A stretch of 64,000 nucleotides of DNA from assembly GCA_036874045.1 (NCBI GenBank), contig CM072336.1:13821001-13885000 (forward strand), in the 5' to 3' direction. Positions 1 through 13,300 of the stretch are shown one piece after another; position 1 is the stretch's first letter, and each line of letters starts with the position of its first letter. This DNA comes from Cymodocea nodosa. Lineage: Eukaryota; Streptophyta; Magnoliopsida; Alismatales; Cymodoceaceae. The position numbers were made by a program, and so were the translations under genes. Below the pieces are notes generated by a model that was not told the origin of the DNA, made no database searches, and was given only the letters and a program-made list of their open reading frames with translations.

Positions 1-469
1 TCGATAACAGCTCAAGGAAGCCCTTATCTGTTGAAAGGTATGAAGTCTTGCTCTTCCATTTTTTTACTTGTCTAGAAGCCCCTATTTGTTGAAAGGTATG
101 AAATTCTCTTCCATTTTATTGGTTTTGATTTGTTGATGTATCTATCTCCCCCAATCATTGCAAGCCTCCACCATCGATTCAACCTTGCATCTGTCTCGCT
201 TATTCGTCATCACACTCGCATTCATCCTTTGCATTTGTTTGTTTGGTCACCATCCTCCTCGTTGCAAGCATCCTCTCAAAAATTGAGAACATTTTGCATA
301 GGTAGCCATTATTGTATTTAACGACTCATTAGGAACTTCCCCCATTAGTGCATTCATCCATCCTTTCCATCATTCTCGCATCCAGTAAACCCTTGTCATT
401 TTAAGGGTTTGTTTCATGATTTGATTCATATATGAAAGGTGTTTGTTCTGAGCAATAGATGTAAAAAGC
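1..469. other. Non-coding left edge
   Basis: I recognise no gene here. A short imperfect direct repeat lies at about 15-62 and 73-119; both copies contain TTGAAAGGTATGAA followed by CTCTTCCATTTT. The 63-codon open frame at 130-321 has no recognisable domain and a biased composition, so I do not call it. If the release factor gene further right continues past the left edge, this stretch is intronic. Confidence 0.5.
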
Positions 470-3370
470 ATGATTATGATTTTAGTAACAAATTGTTGAA
501 GCATGATTGGGAAACAAAGTAAATGTCAATTTGCTGCAACATAAGTCCAATATCTAGGGCATGTTATAAATTGTGAAGTGGTAGAAATAGAGAAAGACAA
601 GGTTCAGGTAGTGATATCCTAGCCAACCCCTAACAATATCAAAGAGCTACATGGATTTTTTGGCTTATCAAGTTATTACAGACAATTTATCAAGGACTAT
701 GCAAAAATTGTTGTCCCTCAATGTTGGCTTGAAAAAGGGGAGTTTTAAGTGGTCACTAAAAGTGCAACAAGCCTTCCAAAAATTAAAAACGACACTAATT
801 CAAGCACCTTTGTTGAGGCTTCCTGATTTTTCTAAACCATTTGAGCAAGAATGTGATGCATTGGGTGGTGGCATTGGTGTTGTCTTGATATAAGAAGGGC
901 ACCCAATTGCTTATATAAGTAAGGATTTTAAAGGAAAACAAGTTATTTTATCGATGAACGAATAAAGTGATGGCAATCCTAAAGGCAATTCAAAAATGGT
1001 GGTCTCTCTTAATTGGGTGGCACTTTATGATTAAAATGGACCAAATCAATTTAAAGTATTTAGAAAAATAGCAAATACAAACACCTACGTAGGAAAAATG
1101 GTTGGAAAAACTACTTGGGTACGACTATCGAATTAAGTATAAACCAGGGATTACAAATGTGGCAACCAATTCCCTTTAAAGGAGACCTCATGGGATAGAA
1201 CCATCATTATAGGTCATTTCTATAGTTAAACCAACATGATTCAACCAAATAAAGGTCACCCATAATGCATCCAACACTTACAATTAGTTAGTAAATGGAG
1301 AGATGGGAAATTAAATATATAGAAGTATTCCTTGGTGGATGGAGTATTATTTTACAAAGGGTGCCTAGTGACAGAGTTTCATGTTAAGTGTGTAAAGAAA
1401 ATACTCTAAAGGCAAGTGCAATTGTACAGCAAAAGCTTCAAAGTTCAGTCAATTACACAGCTAAGTGTCCATCAGGAAGCTTAAATATCTTAAGTATTTG
1501 AATGGTTAGCAAATCACCTATGCAACTTATGTTGGTACGTGACGAAGGTCAAATAGCTACAAGTTTAAGTCTCTAAGAAAGCCGACAAATTCGAAGAGTT
1601 AACTGTGAAGAGGTATGTTTGGTTTGGCTAAAGAATACAAGAAGTCTATTGAGTTTGCTAATTACCATGAGGTCTCAGTGGGTTAGTGATTAAGTCTTTG
1701 TATAGTTCAAAGAGTTACTAGCTCAAGTCTTTAATGACTCAAACAATTAAGGGTGTAAGTTTCTGTAAAGTCCAAAGTGTTTGTTCTTATGTATCTGATT
1801 TATGTCTAAGTATTCCTCCAATCGCTTGTACTCATTTGTAACTAACCCTACGTTATAAATAAGGTCGTAACCTCATTGTTTGAGGGAGAGTCGCCATTGT
1901 TCTATTGTATGAGATAAAAAGAAAGAAGAAAATACCACCAACACCAATGGACATATGTCTTTGTGTTGAATCACGTAAATCCTTTCTTGTTTGCGTGTTT
2001 GGATCATTCTCTTCTTCCTCTTTTACAACGTCCACTCTCTTCACTATTTTCCTTCATCGTTTGATGTAAGAAGATAAGCTACGGAAGTAGTCCAAAGCTA
2101 GGTTTTGTACATGAAGTCCGGAGGAGATTCCCTTTCATTTCACAAAACACCAATGGCAGGTCATTCTAGTTTTCGAAAGATAGTCCAATGCATGCAACTC
2201 AATGTCTATTAGAAGAAATGGAGAAGAGATGTGTTACAATATATAAGAGAGTGTAAAGTACGCCAAAGAAATAAATATGAAACAAAAAGACCAACAAGGC
2301 TATCACAACCGCTTCCAATACCTCAACAAAGATGGACAGACATTAGTATGGACTTCATAGAAGGTCTTCTACCCTCGAAAGGATGGACTACCATTTGGGT
2401 GGTAATCGACCAATTTACAAAATATGTTTATTTTACTACTTTGAAACATCATTTTATATTTAGGGACTTAGCTCATACATTTGAGGAAGTCGTGGTTCAA
2501 TTACATAGGATTCTAAGGTCTATTGTATCGGATCATGATATAATATTTACTAGTAATTTTTGGAAGGAACTCATGAAACTCCAAGGATCCAATCTTTGCA
2601 ACTCAATTGCCTACCATCCTCAATCCAATGAGCAATCAAAAGTTTTGAATCATACCTTTGAGACATACTTGAGGTGTTTTACCTCTCAACAACTAAACAA
2701 TTGGTCTTATTGGTTACCATGGGTGGAATATTGGCATAACACCACTTGGCACACAACTACCAGGTTAACACCATTCGAGACACTCTATGGAAACCCACCC
2801 CCATCTCTAATATCTTATGTGCCAAGTTCAACAAAAGCCAATGTAGTTGATCAGGAGTTAAAAATAAGAAATTGGATTCTTGAAATTTTGAGAACCAATC
2901 TTCACAAAACCAACAGTTGTATGAAAAGTGTGGTGGACCAACTCCACAAGGAGGATTCTTATGAGATGGAGACTTTAAGTACCTTAAACTACAACCATAT
3001 AACCAAACTTCTGCAGGTCATCATCAAAATCTCAAGTTGGCATCAAGATTTCATGGACCATTTGAAATCATTGAATGGTGGGTTAGGTTGCTTATAAATT
3101 AAAGTTACTGCTAGATTCCAGAATTCATTATATTTTCCACATCTCTCAACTTAAAAGACAAGTCAATCAGCATCATAATACTATCAGGGTATCTATTTCA
3201 GTCATTTCACCAACCATCAACAAGGCACCTTTCAAACTTTTAGCGAGAAGGATGAAAAAGCAACACAACAGGCTACTTAAGTGTTAATGCAGTGAGTAAA
3301 GCTGCCACATGGGAAGACTACATGAAGATGCTACTCATATTCTTCGACCTTGAGGACAATGTCTCTTGAG
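470..3370 (+). pseudogene. Chromovirus-like Ty3/gypsy pol remnant (RT end, RNase H, integrase, chromodomain tail)
   Basis: This is the decayed 3' half of a Ty3/gypsy pol gene. In order: the end of the reverse transcriptase (QYLG-like and YYRQFIKDY-like stretches at about 500-700), RNase H (LLRLPDFSKPFE at 810-845, then IAYISKDFKGKQ), a spacer, then an integrase. The integrase zinc finger lies near 2140-2270 (GHSSFRK, then CKVRQRNK where the last Cys is Arg). Its catalytic core lies at 2330-2760 (WTDISMDFIEGL, IVSDHDIIF, AYHPQSNEQSK), with Asp, Asp and Glu-region motifs recognisable. A short ATWEDYMK-like stretch near 3290-3320, followed by DLEDN, resembles the end of the chromodomain of plant chromoviruses. 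Frameshifts and stops are frequent. The 5' part (LTR, gag, protease, most of RT) is absent, and a solo LTR interrupts the integrase zinc-finger region. Confidence 0.85.
1382..2137 (+). mobile_element. Solo LTR nested in the gypsy integrase (TSD TTTCA)
   Basis: A 756-bp insert begins TGTTAAGTG and ends CCCTTTCA, flanked by the 5-bp direct repeat TTTCA (1377-1381 and 2138-2142). The gypsy reading frame stops making sense exactly at the left repeat and resumes at the right one. A TATA-like TTATAAATAA lies near 1850-1860, which suggests plus orientation. There is no internal coding region, so this is a solo LTR left by LTR-LTR recombination. I do not recognise the family. Confidence 0.8.
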
Positions 3371-3381
3371 GAGGGGAGTTT

Positions 3382-3659
3382 TGTTAGATGTTTGTGTTAG
3401 ATGTTTATGTGATTACTGAGCTTATTTGGTAATCGAGTTTGTTGGATCTTGTGGTTAGGTAGCTCAAACTATTTATAACCCAGTTGGGGTTAGGGCTTGT
3501 TATGTTTTTGCTTGATTAACGTTTATCCTTGGAGATGACTACTTCTTGAAGTGTAGCAACTACCCTTTCTACTGCATATTTTCACCAAGATTACCACCAC
3601 GTCATCCCACCACTACAACCTCTAATCCTCGTCCAAAGAGGCAAATATCACAACCTACA
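3382..3659 (+). mobile_element. 3' LTR of the chromovirus-like gypsy element
   Basis: A polypurine tract (GAGGAGGGGAG, 3369-3379) is followed directly by TGTTAGATG. A TATA-like TTTATAA lies near 3472-3478. The right end is placed at the CA of CAACCTACA and is less certain than the left. No partner 5' LTR is in the window because the element is 5'-truncated, so there is no target-site duplication to check the boundary. Confidence 0.65.
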
Positions 3660-4157
3660 TAAGTACATGGAAAGAAATACTAATCATAGATATTATATTA
3701 TAGATATAATAAATACATAGTGAAATTTCCAATTAAGTTGAACAACTATTAGTCCTTGATCGAAAAGCCTTAAAATTCAAGACATTTTTTTATTTTCAAT
3801 CATTAAATTTTATAGAAAAAATTAACAATGAAATAGTGAATAAAACCTAAAAAGTAAATTATAATGAAACCTTGATGCACATTAGATATCTTGTAGATTA
3901 AGTTGAGTAAAAAACAATAAAATTAACTTTTATTTTCAAAAATAAAAAATTTAAAAATAATGAGTTCTTACAGGAAATTTTTTCATAAAAAAATCTATAT
4001 TTTTCATTTAAAAATAATTAATACATTTTTAGAAAAATAAAAATATTTTAGGCATGAATTATCAAACAACAGGGAAACCATGTTATGATATTAGCTCAAA
4101 GTGGGATAGATCTGTAATCTCAATAAATGTAATGGCAACATCTCCTTATGTTGTTAC
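3660..4157 (-). other. Intron sequence downstream of release factor exon 4
   Basis: Very AT-rich, with no recognisable coding. It starts at the 5' splice site after exon 4 (GTAAC on the minus strand at 4157). Either this is the start of an intron that contains the gypsy element and runs off the left edge, or the gene is cut here by the element. Confidence 0.5.
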
Positions 4158-4341
4158 CTGCCCGCACCTCCAATATGCAGTCTCTATCGTCCGCATCATC
4201 CTTGGGTAGCAACAATTTAAGGAGGTCATTCTGTAACCTACTTTCTTCATTTAGAGCCTCATTGAACTCCTCAGCTGCCATTTCACTCAATTCTTTATCT
4301 TTGGGATATTCATCAAGCAGCAATTTCAGACTATCAATTTC
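4158..4341 (-). CDS. Release factor exon 4
   Basis: 184 bp from TTTTCCAG/GAA to GGGCAG/GTAAC. It encodes EIDSLKLLLDEYPKDKEL through RDCILEVRA plus the first base of a Gly codon. The next residues in the family are the conserved TGGDE, which would be on the following exon; that exon is not seen in the window. Confidence 0.85.
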
Positions 4342-7300
4342 CTGGAAAATACAAAAATACCAACTTGTAAGTAAAGAAAACAATTATCAGGATAACAGCT
4401 ACAGGTTAAAGAATATAACCTTCTGTTTAGCCCTCAAAATCTTTATAAGCTCAGTCTTACACCCAAGTTGTTGGAGCTCTTTATTAGACTTAGAATACTC
4501 CAATGAGGGGATATCTGGCTGTCTTCAAGTACATTAAAAGTTCCATCATAGGTATCAAATGTTCAAACATTTTTCTAGTTATAATGCATAAATACAAGAT
4601 TCTTTAAGGCAGCAAAGTATGACAGTGCCCACAAAAAAGGAGATTAAATATTGGCCTAAGCAAGACAGCTACTTGAAGTAAATTAAGTATTATAAGAAAT
4701 ATTAGCAAGCATCTATTTAACAATGTTAGAAAAAATAATGTATTAGGCTTTCAGGTGTGTGTGTTTAAGCCCACATTGGTAGAGTTGTATTTATCCTTAT
4801 GTAACCTCTATATAGAGAGGTCTTATAGTTGCTTATAATATTCTACTTCCACCTATCCTCTTGGTGTTCCAACATGGATATCAAAACTTAGGTTTTAAGC
4901 ATCTATTAAGTGTAGGAATTCTTGATGAGGAGGAAAACCCTAGTCACACCCTCCTCCCAACCACCATAAAACTATCCAGGCTCACCTAGTTTTTTCCCAT
5001 TTTTCCCAACCACCACAACTAGCAGTCCTATCAAGGCTACCACCACTAATACCACTAGCTCCTGTTCAAGCCACCCACTCCTCCCCTATCACCACCAACA
5101 CTGTCTCCATCCTTTCCTTATTCCAATCACCCAATTTTCTACCACTGCCAAATGTTGTCAACCCCCTTAAACACCAACCACTGCTCATTACTATTCAACC
5201 CTTCATTTCACCACTTCCAAGTTTTCCCCCCCTATCCCTTCTTCTCCCCCATCTATTCCATAATGGAGGATGTTGTCACTTGCAAGGGACTACTTCACTG
5301 ACAAAATAGGGGAGGAACCCTACCTCTTGCGTTCATCAACAAGGGTTCTACAACCCACCCTCCTCACCACAACTGTCATGTAGATTTTCCATTGTCACCA
5401 CCTCCCATCCTCTCTCTTCCTAATCCCAATCATCACTAAGTCAACATCATTGGGTTTCCCAAGTGCTACTGACCCTCACAACAAGCATTACAAAAGCTTC
5501 AAAAATTTTCACTCTCTTGCAAATTGGGCAAGTTGCAAACAAAGGGGGAGAAGGAGAAGATTAGGTAAATAAAAGAACAGAAAGAGAAAAAAGAAAAGAA
5601 GAAAAGAGAAAAAAAAGCAAGAAGAAGAATCACGAAGAAGGGGAACAACTTGTCAAGCATGTAAAGGAAAAAAAGTTGAGGACAAAATGAGGGAGAGGAA
5701 AAAATTTTAGAAAACAGTTGAAGTTCAAAAAAAACAATGAGAGGAAAAAAACTTTAGAAAATGGTTGAAGTTCAAAAAAAAAAATGAGAGAAAAAAAAGA
5801 TAGAAAAGAAGTGTTTTAATACTTCATCATCAATCTATAATCACATTAATTATACTTTTCTCATGTGAGTCTCAATGTTGTAGCAATAACTCTGTCAGAG
5901 TTGTTTGTTCTCTACAAGATCAATCTCAATGTTGAACAAGATTGTCCTATTACCTTTATTAGATGATAAATGATGATTGTATTAGTATTATAAGAGCATG
6001 TATGCAAGTCCTTTTAGTATGTGCAAGTGTTGGTATATTGACTGAGTTTAATGATGTCAATAATGCATTAGTGTTTACACCTATTTTAGTGTAGTCAACT
6101 AGAGCTTGACTATTTTTCTTACTTATACAACATTACTAGTACTTCTAATTAGTGTTTGTCTATTATGTATCTTCTTGTTTAGTTTGTTATAATTTATTTA
6201 TGCATAAGTCTATTACAAGCTAAATGGTCTAGCTTGAGGGAAAGTGTTAAAAAAATAGTGTATTAAGGTTTTAAGTATGTGTAGTTTTAGTCCCACGTTA
6301 GTAGAGTTATATCTGTCCTTATGTAGCATCTATACTATAGAGGTCTTATACTTGCTTATGAAATCATTCCACTTCCACATTCTTTTATGTTCCAACAAAC
6401 AAGATAGCTATCATAATCTTAGTATGATTTATGGACAACAATCAATCAAATGTAAGCAAAGAAGATCAATTGGGTCTGACAAATTCATTTTAAAACCATC
6501 TGAAACTCAAATTTTAAGATGGAAAAGTTGGATCACATATCTTGAGAATTGAAAGTAAGTTGCAACTTATAAAGCTACAAGTCATGGAAAGACTGAAGGA
6601 ATTATGGTTTGCAAACAAAAGATTGGTGTATCTAACATGCATTTTCTCATATTGGACAGAATTATGATGTCCTATTCAATGTTATACAAACTACATCCTT
6701 CAATCAAACAATTGGTAGGGCACTGGCCTGTGAATTCTTTAATTGAAGTCTGAAGAAACTCAGATGAAGTGTTCATGGACCAATACAATTTGAATTTTGT
6801 TATATTTCAAACATATAAATGGTTATTAAAGCATCCAACTCTAAACAAGAGAACTTTGGATCTCATTATCAGCAGCCAAACAACTGAATCAGTTATTGTA
6901 TGCCTCACATTTGTGTTTCCAGCCTATTTTATGAGTTCTAATTTTATGTCCAAAGGGTTAGCTACTTGAAGATATTCAATTGTACTAAGAACAGCAGTGC
7001 TAGGAGGTATCATCAACAGAATGACTGTACTTACCACATCTTCATTGTGAACTTAGGTGGAATGTGAGAGAGACACATGATACTTCTCACGGATGTTGGA
7101 GTTGTATGGTTAGATATTGTCTAGGGCTATGTTTGAAATTGTAGTTCCAACACAATTTTTCCAAAAAAGCATTTTTTCCCACAATCTAAATGTGTCTAGT
7201 AATTCCAGCTTTTTTGAAAATGTGCCTCTACATTTCAGTTCAAACTCAATGTTTTTCAAAAAGATAATGGAAGTCAACTTATGCAAAAGTTGTGGAAACA

Positions 7301-10300
7301 TTATGCTGCATTTCAAGGCTATTGCTATAATTTTTGTATTTAAAAAAATACCAAAAAACTACAAATAGTACTACTTTTCAATAAGCTAGCTTAACTAAAA
7401 AAATTGTAATCTTATTCGTGGTTCAAAACACAGATTAGGAACAAGACAAAGAAAAATGCTTGAGTGGTTCTTGGCTAGAACTTAGAAATCAGGATAAAGT
7501 TCTCCTTGCCTTGCTTTTTCTTATTTACTTTTCACCTTATGCATGCCAACACATAACTTTTTAAATTAACAATCCATTTACGTTTTGATGAATTCTGTTT
7601 CTAGAACTAATTATATCTTAACACAAAGCACTCCTACATAAATTTTAAGAAAATCCTTGTACACTTTTATCAAGGTGCCCTTCCTCCTTGTTGGTCATGT
7701 TATCATAAAAATATGACATTTCAGGGATTCAAGTAGGCAAAGGTGATCACTAAAAACAATATGCTAGAGTGCTTAAAAATCAAAATAATATTTTTGAAGA
7801 AATAAGAGAAGTAGCATTTGAAGATTACAGTGGTGCAGTTAACAAGGGCAGATTTTGGAGTAGGCTTGCCAGAAATTTGTGGTCATCAATGAACAAATAC
7901 CCAATGATTTAAAGGAAAAATAATGGCACATGGTAGATTTAGAAGGGATAGACAATTATGGTTCATATGGCCTTGCAAATAACAAATTTAACAAAAAAGT
8001 CAAAATATGCCTGCATCATCTCCATTGCCAATTTAGCCCCATAAGACTTCTATTATTGATCACACACCATAGACCTTTTTTGCCTGCTCCTTGTTTAGCT
8101 TGCTTTCTCTACAAGTGTCTACCAAGTACCAACTAAAATAAAACTTAAAAACAAATATTGTGGATTGGAATGAAGTGAAAGCCACCATGCTCAAGAGTCA
8201 AGACTCTTACAATTTCTATAAAATAATCCAAAGAAATTTAACTTAAGTTCCATTTCAAAGACAAGAGATTCATCATTCAATTCCTAGATGCATGAAGAAG
8301 AATACAATCTTCCATCTAAATAATACTGTTAAATATTATGTGATCTTATTTCTAGGGGTATTTTTGTACTTGTACTCTTTGTAAACCTCTACACATATAG
8401 AGGTGTTGCTGAGTTAAGGGAACAACCCTAATTTTTCTGCCTTAATCATCTTTTTCATGATATCCGAGCAAAAGTACTTGTTCTCTTCCTAAAACCTCAT
8501 GGTCCCCATCATCCAACCCCCACTCTACCATCAAAACCCACCACCGCTCTACTTAATTTTATTTCCTATTTTCCTATAATATCATGAATATAATAATATA
8601 TATTTATATGCTGTCCCTTTATGGTATTTGTATTACTATGTACAAGACTTATACTCCCAAAAATCCCAAATTCATTGATGCTCGTCTCTGTCCACCCACT
8701 GCAGTCTTCCTCTACCATGATTCACTACCTTCCGCCAACTCACTGGAGGTGAAACCAACGTGTGTGGAGACAAACGATGACACATGCAGCAACGAGGTGA
8801 GACAGTGGATAGTGGTGGAGTGGGAGGCGTGCAGGCCCACCACCAGAGCTTCCATCAGCCCTTGTTTCTCCTCCTCCAGGGTCACTGGACTATTTCTAAG
8901 GCTGGTCTGACTGTTTCCAGGCCTGCAGCCTGGTCTTCCACCCCTCTTTTCAGGGTAGCTCTTCGTCTACCACTGTACTTGGACCAATGGCCACCTTTTT
9001 TTCTGCCACAGCAACCAGTTGATGCTTCTCCACATCTGTCCAGCTGATTTACTAAGCCATGACTGCTGAAATCTCTACAGAACTAAGGGTGCAGTCAGCC
9101 TTCTCCACCTATTTTCTCTGCCTCTGGAAACCTCAGAACCTTCAAGGCCTTCCAGAGGTCTTCTCCTACTGTCCAGGACACTCAAATTAACAGATTTAGG
9201 AAATTCAGAAATTTTCAGGACTTTCAAGAGCTCATTTGCTGCCATTTTCTCCCTAACACCTTCACATTTTGTCATCAGATAGTTTTTTTCTTCATATATG
9301 TGGAATACTTGATTAACTTAAGGATTTGATGGATCCACTTGCAAAGAATCTTAGTGGTACTCTAAAAAATCGAATGATCGGAACTCTCTTATGGGCACAG
9401 TTTCAAGAAATTCCTTCTTGCCCACAGATACTTGAAGCATCTTATATATCCACTACTAGATGCCAAAGATGCAACTTATGAAGACTGGTGTGTAACAGAT
9501 GCTACAGTTATTTCATAGATACTCAACAACATGGAATTTGACACTGCCTGCAATGTAATGATGCTTGAATTAAACAAGAAGATATGGGACACATTACAAC
9601 TTACATATGGACATGAGACGAAAATAGTGAGATATTTTATCTTTATGAACAGATATTCATTGATTGTCAGGGGGTTATGTTGTTCAAAAGTACTTCACTG
9701 TCTTTCAAACTCTTCTGGACAAGTTTGAGATTCACTAGTTGTTGACGATGGGTATATCAAAACTCCAACAAAATAGGAATGAACTATTAGTTGCTACATA
9801 TCTTCATAGTCTGAATCTAGAAGTTTTTAGTCAAGTTTGTGCACAGATGCTTCGAGGGAATGCAATCCCTGATCTTCAAACTACCCTTTCTAATGTATTA
9901 CAAATTTTGTCCCTAATTGGGTAGCTCCCTTACAGATCAGTCTGCCTTGGATACTTGTCGATGAGGACACAGCAAAGATAGTGGTGGTGACCAAGGTGGA
10001 TGAGGTAGACAACCTTACAAGTTTTGTGGCCAAACAAATCACTACTCCAAAGATGTTTGACAGAAGTATGAGTGCAATTGTCTACTGAGGTATTAGAATC
10101 TCCTCAAGCTAGCTAGATTGGTGACACTAGACCCACAAATGACTATACAATTACACCCACACTAGATGAATATGTTAGGTTTCTATGGCTCTGAGATTGT
10201 CAGGTGTTTGCAACTTCTCATGTCAAGGCATCTACCTTAGGAATTACTACTTTCTTGACCTCTAAGAACAATTCCTAGATAATAAACTCTAGTGCATCCT

Positions 10301-13300
10301 CCCACATTTTAGGTACTCAAGATTTGTTTACTTGTCTATCTGATTTGTCCAATTTTACTTCCATTTATGTAGCTAATAGACACACCTGCTCACTTTTTGG
10401 AGAAGGGGTTGTTCAAGCTTCCCTTCAAATAACCTTTGATTGTATTTTATTTGCACCTAACTTTTCTATCAACTTATTATCTATAGGTGTCATTATTAAA
10501 CATTTATCTTGTTCTATGACATTCTTTCTTTTCCATTGTATTTTAAGGCTTGATAAACGAGGAAGAGAATTAGTTTAGGCTATAAGACAAAGTAGGGTGT
10601 ATATCTTCTAATTCATTATCATATTCCTCCTAGATTAACTTCCATAGCATTTACTTCTAAGTCATCTGCTCTTTGGCATTATAAGTTGGGACATCCTTCC
10701 CATCATAAGTTTTAGTAGGCATTACCATGGTGCACTATCCTGTCAATTGGATAAGCACTACTATGCTATTTTTTATCACCTATGTTTTGCATCTAGTCAA
10801 AGTTCTTTTGAACTTGTGCATTGTGATCTTTGAAATTTTGCTAGAGTTTCATCCATTATTAGCCATGGGTATTATATTATCTTTATTGAAATATAATTCT
10901 AGGTGAGGTTATTGCACTCCATCCATTAGCCTCATATTATACTAGGTGTACTTCTTAAGGAATAGATCATATATCCTAGATGTTATTAAAATATTTTTTA
11001 ATGAAATAAGGAATTCCCTTTTAGTTGTTCCTAAAACTTTTAATGCATTAGAATTTAATCAATCTACCATCCAATTTTTTTATGAATCATTCGAAATTTT
11101 TTATCAAACCACTTGTGCACATATTTTACAATAAAATGGCATGACTAAGCATAAGCATAAACATCTTCTTAATGTTGCTCAAACACTCATGTTCCACATG
11201 AAGGTTCCAAAGTACTTATGGTTTAACACTATTTTTGTTGCTTCCTTTTTAATAAACAAGATACTATATATACTAATAGAGGAAGAATTCCCCTACAATG
11301 ACTTTTTCTAATTCTGATCTTTTTCCTCTTTCTCCTAAGATGTTTAGTTGTGGTGCCTTTATTCAGGATTTAATACCATATTTAGATAAGTTAGCCCTTA
11401 GTCTATTAAATATGTTTTTATTGAATACTCTCAAACCTAAAACAAGAATCAATGCTATTATCCTCCCACCCAATAATATTTTATGTCTACTAAAGCAACC
11501 TTCTTTGAGTCTTGTCCCAATTTTGAGTCACATGATAGTTCCATTGAGGGGGTTTCCCTACTTTTTTCGAATTGATTGCCAAGCATAAATGAAAATGCTT
11601 CAAATAGTGTCAAGCCAACAACTACTCCACTATAGGTATATCATCACCAACAAAGAACATGACAAGTTTTGCCTACCCTTCAACTATACTTTAAGATAGA
11701 TGTAGGCCCATAAAGCTCACCATGGTCCACTAAGCCTCCTATAGCCTTATGAAATGGTAAAAGAACTTGCACTACTTACCCTATTTCTAAATTTATTTCA
11801 TATCATCATTTAAACCCATCTTTTCAAGATTTTACACTATCTATGCTCTCAAAGTCTATTCACTGGAATCATTATAAGGCTTTTAAAAATCCCTCATTGG
11901 AAAGTAGCTATGGATGAGGAGATGTTTACTCTTAATGTTCATGGAACATGGGAACTAATTCTTAAGCTTACAAATTCTCGCATTGTCTCTTGTTGTTAAG
12001 TGTATATTGTGAAATACAAGGCTGATTGTACAATTGATAGATACAAAGTTCACCCAGTTACTTATAGTTTTAGCTTAAACTTATGGAATTAATTATGTAG
12101 AAACTTTTTTTTCTAGTGACTAGACTTAACTCTATTTGAGTCATTCTCTCAATTGCAATCAACCAAAGTGCAAGCTACACCAACTAAATCCAAGAAATGT
12201 CCTTTTATATATTGACTTGCAAGAATAAGTATTAATGAAGTAACCTTTAAGATATGTTGCTCAAGGTGATAATATAGTATGCTTCTTAAAGAAAGCTATT
12301 TATGGCTTGAAACAAAGTCCAAGGGCATAGTTTGAAAAATTCAGCAAAATAGTTGAGTAGGGTAGTTTCAAGAGGTATGTTATTGATCATTCAATTTTTC
12401 AAAAAACAACCAAGGTAAGTTCCATCATCATTGTAGTTTATGTTGATGACATTTTAGTCACAAGAAGTGATTCAGCAGATATATCAAAAACCAAAGAATA
12501 TCTCAAGACACACTTTATGACTAAGGACATGGGAAAACTACATTACTTCTTGGGAATTGAATTTACTTGCTCAAAGGGAAAGGTGTCAATTTCAAAAAGG
12601 AAATATGCACTAGATTTGTTGGAGAAAACTAAATTCATAGGGTACAAGTCAAAAAATACCTTAGTAGGACAAAATCCTCAATTTTAGGATAGCACATCTA
12701 GCCTATTGGAGAACCCAAGCAGATAAAGAAGATTGATTAGTAAAGCAATGTACTTAACAATTACCCAACCAAATATTGCTTATACAATGGGACTTCTTTT
12801 ACAATCCATGCATGAACCAAGAGTGGTTCACTAGGAAGGAGCTATCCAAGTGTTAGCCTACACCAGAAGTACTCCTAGAAGAGATTTAATTTATTCAAAA
12901 CATGATCACATAGAAATTAAGGCCTTTTCTTGCTCAAGGTATGTTAGGGATTGAGGTGATCGAAAGTCTACTTCTACTTACTACACATATGTTAAAGGTA
13001 ACTTAGTCACATGGCAAGGTAAAAAATAAAATATGGTTTTCAGATCTAGTGTAAGAGTATCGATCCATGGCCCAAACTTCATGTGAAATGATGTGGGTGA
13101 AATCCTTGTTGACAAAATTTGGGTTTACAGTGAAAACTCTCGAAAATGCATTGTGATAATCAAGCTACAATTTTTATCACTATCAATCTCATCTTTTATG
13201 AAAGAACAAAATATATTGAAATAGACTATCATTATATCTATGATATGATAATAAGCAAAATTATCTCCACACCTTATACTTAGCCATCAAAACAATGAGC

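Larger units (their letters stand above)
4724..6397 (+). mobile_element. Small non-autonomous copia-type LTR element (TSD AACAA)
   Basis: Two similar LTRs (4724-4874 and 6245-6397) flank about 1.37 kb without any retrotransposon gene. The LTRs begin TGTTA and end GTTCCAACA. A primer site resembling the initiator-Met tRNA complement (TGGATATCAAAACT, with one extra base) follows the left LTR at 4875. A polypurine tract (TAGCTTGAGGGAAAG) precedes the right LTR. The flanking repeat AACAA is at 4719-4723 and 6398-6402. The interior has a C-rich part (about 4930-5480) and a purine-rich part (5500-5820), but no gag or pol. It must have been mobilised by an autonomous copia element. It sits in intron 2 of the release factor gene. 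Confidence 0.88.

Noticed and set aside
7110..7368. Overlapping frames on both strands
   Set aside because: Low-complexity Phe/Lys-rich sequence, no homology or splice context.
8584..9047. Two overlapping open frames as possible genes
   Set aside because: They lie in the leader of the copia element, in different frames, and show no domain.
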